Assembly: GCA_964370235.1 (NCBI GenBank)
Contig: CAYJIL010000087.1
Coordinates: 1-9,711 of the forward strand
Direction of reading: 5' to 3'
From: CAYJIL01 sp964370235
GTDB taxonomy: Bacteria > Bacteroidota > Bacteroidia > Bacteroidales > Rikenellaceae
DNA length: 9,711 nt
The translations under genes were made by a program, and so were the position numbers. The notes under the pieces were generated by a model. The model saw nothing but the letters and a program-made list of their open reading frames with translations, was not told the origin of the DNA and did no database searches. Positions 5,027 through 9,711 of this stretch are shown here, one piece after another (positions within the stretch are counted from its first letter, which is position 1; each line of letters starts with the position of its first letter).

Positions 5027-6229
5027 ATGCCACGTTTATCCGACAAATCGTTAGTGATGCCTGCATCACCAATCAGAAAATTAGTCCCTTATGCCGAAGC
5101 GGCAAAAAAAAGAGGTGTTAATGTATATCATCTCAACATTGGACAACCAGATATTGAATCCCCAAAGCCTGCACTCGATGCAATTAGAGGTATAGATCAA
5201 TCTGTTATAGAATATACACATTCTGCGGGAATAGACAGCTACCGAGAGTCATTAACCGAATACTACAAGAGTGTAGATATTAATGTTAACAAAGACGAAA
5301 TAATTGTTACTTGTGGTGGTAGTGAAGCACTTGTATTTGCGATGCTTTCGGTACTTAACAAGGGCGACGAAGTTTTGGTACCCGAACCATTCTATGCAAA
5401 CTATAATGGTTTTGCGGTGCAAGCGGGTGTGAATATTGTCCCAATACCATCATCCATTGATAATGACTTTGCACTGCCCGATGTTAGCGAGTTTGAAAAC
5501 CGAATAACACTGCGCACAAAAGCAATCTTAATATGTAATCCTAATAACCCAACGGGATATTTATATGGTAAAGCCGAGCTAAGAAGACTTGCTCGCATTA
5601 TCAAAAAGTATGATCTATTCCTAATTAGCGACGAAGTATATCGAGAGTTTTGTTACGATAACACCAAACACTTTTCGTGCATGAACATAAGAGGTATCGA
5701 GGACCATGTTATAATGGTAGATTCGGTATCAAAAAGATATAGCATGTGTGGAGCTAGGCTAGGAGCACTCGTTAGCCATAACAAAGAGGTAATTGATATG
5801 TCGCTTCGCCTAGCGCAGGCAAGGCTATGTGCACCATATTTTGCACAAGTAGCTGCCGAGGCTGCAATCAAATATACGCCCAAGAGCTATTTTAGCGATG
5901 TATATAGCGAATATCTACATCGTCGTGACGTGCTTGTTGATGGACTAAACTCAATACCCGGGGTCTATTGCCCCAAACCTCACGGAGCGTTTTATGTGAT
6001 TCTAGAACTTCCGGTAATTGATTCTGAACATTTTGCACAGTGGCTACTCGAAGAGTTTTCGCACAACGGGTCAACAGTTATGCTTGCACCTGCCTCGGGC
6101 TTTTATGCATCGCGAGGAGTTGGCAAAAATCAAGTACGTGTAGCATATGTGCTAAAAGAAGAGGATCTTAAAGCCTCAATCGAGTGCCTAAGAGAAGCAC
6201 TTGCAATCTATCCACATAGAACAATATAG
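5027..6229 (+). CDS. class I PLP-dependent aminotransferase, aspartate aminotransferase-like
   Basis: Transfers an amino group between an amino acid and a 2-oxo acid using pyridoxal phosphate; cytoplasmic fold-type I dimer. Evidence in the 400 residues: the N-terminal YHLNIGQPDIESP (34-46), TCGGSEAL (95-102) that contacts the cofactor phosphate, NPNNPTG (171-177), ISDEVYREF (200-208) with Asp202 for the pyridine nitrogen and Tyr205, the Schiff-base lysine Lys236 in SVSKRYSMCGARLG, and Arg371 in QVRVAYV for the substrate carboxylate. Length and motifs fit the AspB-like group; aspartate is the most likely donor, but alanine or aromatic substrates cannot be excluded. The ATG lies about 25 bases after the predicted start of transcription, with no Shine-Dalgarno. 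The next gene begins 3 bases after the stop, so the two are probably translationally coupled. Confidence 0.92.
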   Translation: MPRLSDKSLVMPASPIRKLVPYAEAAKKRGVNVYHLNIGQPDIESPKPALDAIRGIDQSVIEYTHSAGIDSYRESLTEYYKSVDINVNKDEIIVTCGGSEALVFAMLSVLNKGDEVLVPEPFYANYNGFAVQAGVNIVPIPSSIDNDFALPDVSEFENRITLRTKAILICNPNNPTGYLYGKAELRRLARIIKKYDLFLISDEVYREFCYDNTKHFSCMNIRGIEDHVIMVDSVSKRYSMCGARLGALVSHNKEVIDMSLRLAQARLCAPYFAQVAAEAAIKYTPKSYFSDVYSEYLHRRDVLVDGLNSIPGVYCPKPHGAFYVILELPVIDSEHFAQWLLEEFSHNGSTVMLAPASGFYASRGVGKNQVRVAYVLKEEDLKASIECLREALAIYPHRTI

Positions 6230-6232
6230 CCT

Positions 6233-9199
6233 ATGAGCCCAATGGAGTATAGTGACACGGTATTCTACGCAACAAATTACAATGAGTTGATGCGTAATCG
6301 CATTACAAAGGTACTACTTATATGTAGTACCTATGATGCATATACGCTAGAAGAAGACGGAAGGCTAGATACCCAAATGACAAAGGAGTATCTCGACCTT
6401 AATATAAGCAATCCTCCATCGTTTAAGCGAGTGTCAACAGCACACGAGGCTTTTGAATTGATGGAGCATGAGAGTTTCGACCTTATTATCACCATGCTCA
6501 ATATTGGGCAAATGAATGCTTTTGACTTTGCTCACCAAGCCAAAAAGCTAGATAATGTGGTCCCAATTGTACTACTTACACACTTCTCTCGAGAAATCTC
6601 GTTCCGTCTCGAAAAAGAAGATACATCTAACTTTGATTATGTATTTTGCTGGATGGGAAATACCGATCTTATTCTAGCAATTATTAAGCTAATCGAAGAT
6701 AAAAGAAATGCCGAGAACGATATTCTCGAAACAGGCGTTCAGGCAATACTTTTGGTTGAGGATTCTATTAAATATTTCTCTACCTATCTTCCGCTAATAT
6801 ATAAACTGATCTTGCAGCAGTCGAGCACTTTCTTGTCCGAGGCACTCAACGAGCAGCAAATGATGATGCGACGTCGTGCTCGCCCAAAGATACTTTTGGC
6901 AACAACATATAGCGAGGCCGAAGATCTATATCGAAAATATAGCTCAAACCTTTTGGGTATTATATCTGATGTGTCGTTTAAGTACAACAAAAACTCAAAG
7001 GAGTGTAGCGATGGTGGACTAGAGCTGTGTCGTATGATACACAAAGAGAACCCTCTAATGCCATTTATCCTGCAATCGTCAAAGATAGAGATAAAAAAAC
7101 GTGCCGAGGAGATAGGTGCAGGCTTTGTAAACAAGTACTCAAAAACGCTTCTGCTCGAGCTTTCCGATTATATTACTCGTGAGTTTAGTTTTGGTGATTT
7201 TATCTTTAGAAGCATTGAGAGTGGGCAAGAGATTGCACGTGCATCAAACCTTACACAGCTTTACGAGGCAATAAAGGTTATAGATATCGATACTCTACTA
7301 TATCATACAGGGCAGAACCATCTTTCGAAATGGATGTTCGCTCGTGGATTGTTTGCCCCAGCACAAAAAATAAAGGATGTGCGAAACGAGGAGTTCGAAA
7401 AGCCCGAAGGAATGCGTCTGTTTGTGCTTAGAACGATTCGAGACTATATCAGCATACTTGGTCAGGGAGCAATTGCGCTCTTCGATGAGAATACCTATAA
7501 TCCATATATAAGATTTGCTCGCATGGGCGAAGGTTCGCTGGGTGGCAAAGCTAGAGGTTTGGCATTTATTAATAGCCTACTTCTTGAGCACAATCTGTAT
7601 AATAAGTATGAAAATGTGAGAATCTCAATTCCTCGAACAGTTGTTATTGCTACCGACTATTTCGATGAATTTATCAGAAGTAATGGTCTCAAATATGTTA
7701 TCTCGTCAGATGCCGATGATGCCGATATTTTGGCAGAATTTACAGGTGCTAGACTACCCGAAAAGCTAGTACAAGAGCTTAGAGCATATATTCGTCACTG
7801 TAAAGTCCCCATTGCTGTTCGCTCTTCATCAAAGTTAGAAGACTCGTACTATCAACCATTTGCAGGAATATACTCAACGTATATGGTGCCAAATTGCGAT
7901 AACAGCGAGCAAATGTTAAGGCTACTTGGTAAGGCTATAAAAAGTGTTTATGCATCGGTTTATTTTGCATCGTCACGTTCATATATTCTTGCAACAAGCA
8001 ACGTGCTTGCCGAAGAAAAAATGGCAGTTATAATACAAGAGCTATGTGGTAGCGAAGACAACGGATATTTCTTCCCAACTCTGTCGGGAGTAGCACGCAG
8101 CGTTAACTACTACCCCATCGAGGATGAGCAGCCAAACGAGGGAGTTGCAAATATTGGTCTTGGCCTAGGTAAACTAGTAGTAGAGGGTGGGCAGAGCCTA
8201 AGATTCTCGCCAAAACACCCAAAGAAAGTTCTTCAACTATCAACACCAGAGCTTACACTTAGAGATACACAGCGCTATATGTATGCTCTTGATATGCGCC
8301 CCGAAAAATTGCGCACATCTACTGACGATGGAGTAAACATCGAGAAAATAGACATATCAAAAGCTGGCACATTCCGTAACATGAAGTACGTTAGCTCGAC
8401 ATGGGATAGGCAGAATCAACGCATAAGTGACTCGTTTTTTACCGAAGGGCGCAAAATTGTTACTTTCTCTAACATTCTAAAGTATGACTCAATGCCGCTG
8501 GCAGAGATAATATCTGAGCTGCTAGAGCGTGGCTGCAAAGAGATGAGTAATCAGGTCGAAATTGAGTTTGCGGTAAATATGGATGTAAAACGTGGTTTAC
8601 CAATAATATTCAAGTTCCTACAAATTAGACCTATAGTAGAGGAGGCGCAAAGCGATAAGATAGACTGGGACGGCGAAGAGCCACAAGAGGCTATTATATA
8701 CGCAAAAAATGCACTTGGACTTGGCCGCATACGAGGTATTAGAGATGTTATATATGTTAAACCCGAGAGTTTCGACTCTATGACTACACCCGAGATAGGT
8801 CGTCAGATAGAGGCGATGAACACAGCTATGAGGGAGCGGGGCAAGAATTACTTGCTAGTTGGCCCAGGGCGTTGGGGTACTAGTGACCCAGCACTCGGTA
8901 TACCTATTAAGTGGTCAGACATTTCGGAGGCACGCACAATTGTTGAGTGCGGTCTCGAAAACTATAGGATAGATCCGAGCCAAGGTACACACTTCTTCCA
9001 GAACCTTACTAGCTTTGGTGTGGGTTATATGACAATTAATCCACATATAGGTGATGGTGTTATGGATTACAAAACACTTGACGAAATGGAAGCTGTAAGC
9101 GAAAGCGAACATGTACGCCACGTTAGATTTTCACAGCCTCTATTTATATTTGTAGATGGTCGAAACAACTGTGGTATCGTAAGATGTAATAAGCGATAA
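6233..9199 (+). CDS. receiver-domain protein with PEP synthase/PPDK ATP-grasp domain
   Basis: A 988-residue cytoplasmic protein of unproven function, often labelled phosphoenolpyruvate synthase. Residues about 24-150 form a receiver-like domain whose phospho-acceptor position is Met88 (DLIITMLNIG), so it is degenerate. Residues about 171-315 form a second receiver with Glu176/Asp177 (LLVEDS), acceptor Asp246 (IISDVSF), Ser282 and Lys301 (FVNKYS), apparently competent. From about 430 to 805 it matches the pyruvate/ATP-binding domain of PEP synthase and PPDK: GEGSLGGKARGL with Lys439, PIAVRSSSKLEDS with Arg530, FAGIYSTY, VEIEFAVN and the closing LQIRPI (796-801). After that comes a separate region containing NALGLGRIRG and VGPGRWGTSDP (876-886). 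The swivelling phosphohistidine domain and the PEP-binding barrel of true PEP synthases are absent. It follows the aminotransferase by 3 bases; a start at Met4 is possible. Confidence 0.85.
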   Translation: MSPMEYSDTVFYATNYNELMRNRITKVLLICSTYDAYTLEEDGRLDTQMTKEYLDLNISNPPSFKRVSTAHEAFELMEHESFDLIITMLNIGQMNAFDFAHQAKKLDNVVPIVLLTHFSREISFRLEKEDTSNFDYVFCWMGNTDLILAIIKLIEDKRNAENDILETGVQAILLVEDSIKYFSTYLPLIYKLILQQSSTFLSEALNEQQMMMRRRARPKILLATTYSEAEDLYRKYSSNLLGIISDVSFKYNKNSKECSDGGLELCRMIHKENPLMPFILQSSKIEIKKRAEEIGAGFVNKYSKTLLLELSDYITREFSFGDFIFRSIESGQEIARASNLTQLYEAIKVIDIDTLLYHTGQNHLSKWMFARGLFAPAQKIKDVRNEEFEKPEGMRLFVLRTIRDYISILGQGAIALFDENTYNPYIRFARMGEGSLGGKARGLAFINSLLLEHNLYNKYENVRISIPRTVVIATDYFDEFIRSNGLKYVISSDADDADILAEFTGARLPEKLVQELRAYIRHCKVPIAVRSSSKLEDSYYQPFAGIYSTYMVPNCDNSEQMLRLLGKAIKSVYASVYFASSRSYILATSNVLAEEKMAVIIQELCGSEDNGYFFPTLSGVARSVNYYPIEDEQPNEGVANIGLGLGKLVVEGGQSLRFSPKHPKKVLQLSTPELTLRDTQRYMYALDMRPEKLRTSTDDGVNIEKIDISKAGTFRNMKYVSSTWDRQNQRISDSFFTEGRKIVTFSNILKYDSMPLAEIISELLERGCKEMSNQVEIEFAVNMDVKRGLPIIFKFLQIRPIVEEAQSDKIDWDGEEPQEAIIYAKNALGLGRIRGIRDVIYVKPESFDSMTTPEIGRQIEAMNTAMRERGKNYLLVGPGRWGTSDPALGIPIKWSDISEARTIVECGLENYRIDPSQGTHFFQNLTSFGVGYMTINPHIGDGVMDYKTLDEMEAVSESEHVRHVRFSQPLFIFVDGRNNCGIVRCNKR

Positions 9200-9227
9200 T
9201 ATAAGCTAGAAATAGCGTATAGGTAAT

Positions 9228-9270
9228 AGAAGTGCAGCTAGAGGAATTTCCTTTGGTTGCACTTCTTTTA
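9228..9270 (+). terminator. intrinsic terminator of the aminotransferase operon
   Basis: About 30 bases after the stop codon, 9228-9245 pairs with 9249-9266 in an 18-bp stem. The outer nine pairs, AGAAGTGCA/TGCACTTCT, are perfect; the inner part includes three G-U pairs. A 3-base loop closes it and TTTTATT follows. On the minus strand the hairpin lacks a T-run, so it acts mainly rightward. Confidence 0.88.
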
Positions 9271-9711
9271 TTGGTATAATGCTCGTTCTATAAAGATTAA
9301 TAGCAACACATAGTAAATATAACAGCATATAGAGCTTTGCAACAAAGTTAATTATATGAGCTAAATGCACAATGAAGTATAAAAGTTAAATTAAGGGTAC
9401 GTGTATTTGTGTAATGAAATTGACACCCAATAAAGAATCCTAATCGTGTATAGTCACAATAATCAAAGCGAGTCTCATAAAAATACTAAATAGTGGGCTT
9501 GAAAACAAAGTTATTGAATTCTCATATAGCACGACTGTGCCTAAGGAAGTCGGATTGAGTTGCGATGGGATAAATTAAACACAACGATATAATCTTATAT
9601 GGTATATTCTAGTGCTACGAGATACATAAATTTGATCTCTACTTCCTCTCTCCACACTAAATTCAAGACATAAATAGGTTATAAAAAGCACTTTGTAATA
9701 AATACTAAACT
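9267..9711. other. AT-rich intergenic stretch without a convincing gene
   Basis: All ATG frames on both strands here stop within a few codons. Visible signals are a leftward promoter match (9343-9372), a TAAATTTG at 9627-9634 without a matching -33 element, and a small hairpin GCAC-GACT-GTGC around 9529-9540 whose CGACT can alternatively pair with AGTCG near 9549-9553. No tRNA fold, insertion-sequence end or repeat array was found. Confidence 0.6.
9343..9372 (-). promoter_or_regulatory. candidate leftward promoter facing the operon terminator
   Basis: On the minus strand TTG (9370-9372), 19 bases, then TAACTTTG (9343-9350) fits the phylum consensus. It would make a short RNA of about 100 bases running into the operon's terminator hairpin and then antisense to the end of the 988-residue gene. 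There is no open frame on this strand, so it is either a small-RNA promoter or a chance match. Confidence 0.33.

Noticed and set aside
6233..9199. Calling the gene ppsA or ppdK
   Set aside because: The phosphohistidine and PEP-binding domains required for those reactions are not visible, so the name would overstate its function.

Overview
The window looks like a chromosomal segment of a member of the Bacteroidales (phylum Bacteroidota). Three things support this. The promoters read as TTG/TTTG, about 20 bases, then TAnnTTTG, which is the alternative -33/-7 consensus of that phylum, and purine-rich Shine-Dalgarno sites are mostly absent. The large last gene is a receiver plus PEP-synthase-like protein of the sort I associate with that group. 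The intergenic DNA is strongly AT-rich. The genus cannot be read from the sequence.

Layout. Bases 1-686 hold no convincing gene, only a mdh terminator and a possible leftward promoter. From 687 to 4270 everything reads leftward: gcvH-mdh (glycine cleavage H protein and malate dehydrogenase, one promoter at about 2132); a protein-kinase-like protein with C-terminal WG repeats (2256-3557); and rpmI-rplT (ribosomal proteins bL35 and bL20), with a promoter at 4352-4383 and a very clear terminator at 3569-3601. infC, which usually precedes rpmI, is absent. Bases 4271-5026 are a divergent control region. It contains two tandem copies, about 90 percent identical, of a roughly 87-base element, each with two hairpins on the minus strand and a terminator-like 3' end. 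One copy is preceded by an excellent promoter match. These are the best candidates here for undescribed small RNAs. Next to them is a rightward promoter whose -7 element is framed by an inverted repeat.

From 5027 to 9199 two rightward genes form a tight operon with a 3-base gap: a class I PLP-dependent aminotransferase, and a 988-residue protein with two receiver-like domains (the first lacking its phospho-acceptor Asp) joined to the ATP-grasp part of PEP synthase/pyruvate phosphate dikinase. It has no phosphohistidine domain or PEP-binding barrel. An 18-bp-stem terminator closes the operon. Bases 9267-9711 show no gene.

How the genes fit together: most are housekeeping genes for central carbon, glycine and nitrogen metabolism and for ribosome assembly. 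The parts with least explanation are the repeated minus-strand RNA elements, the kinase-WG protein that starts just after a terminator, and the unusual PEP-synthase-like protein coupled to an aminotransferase.
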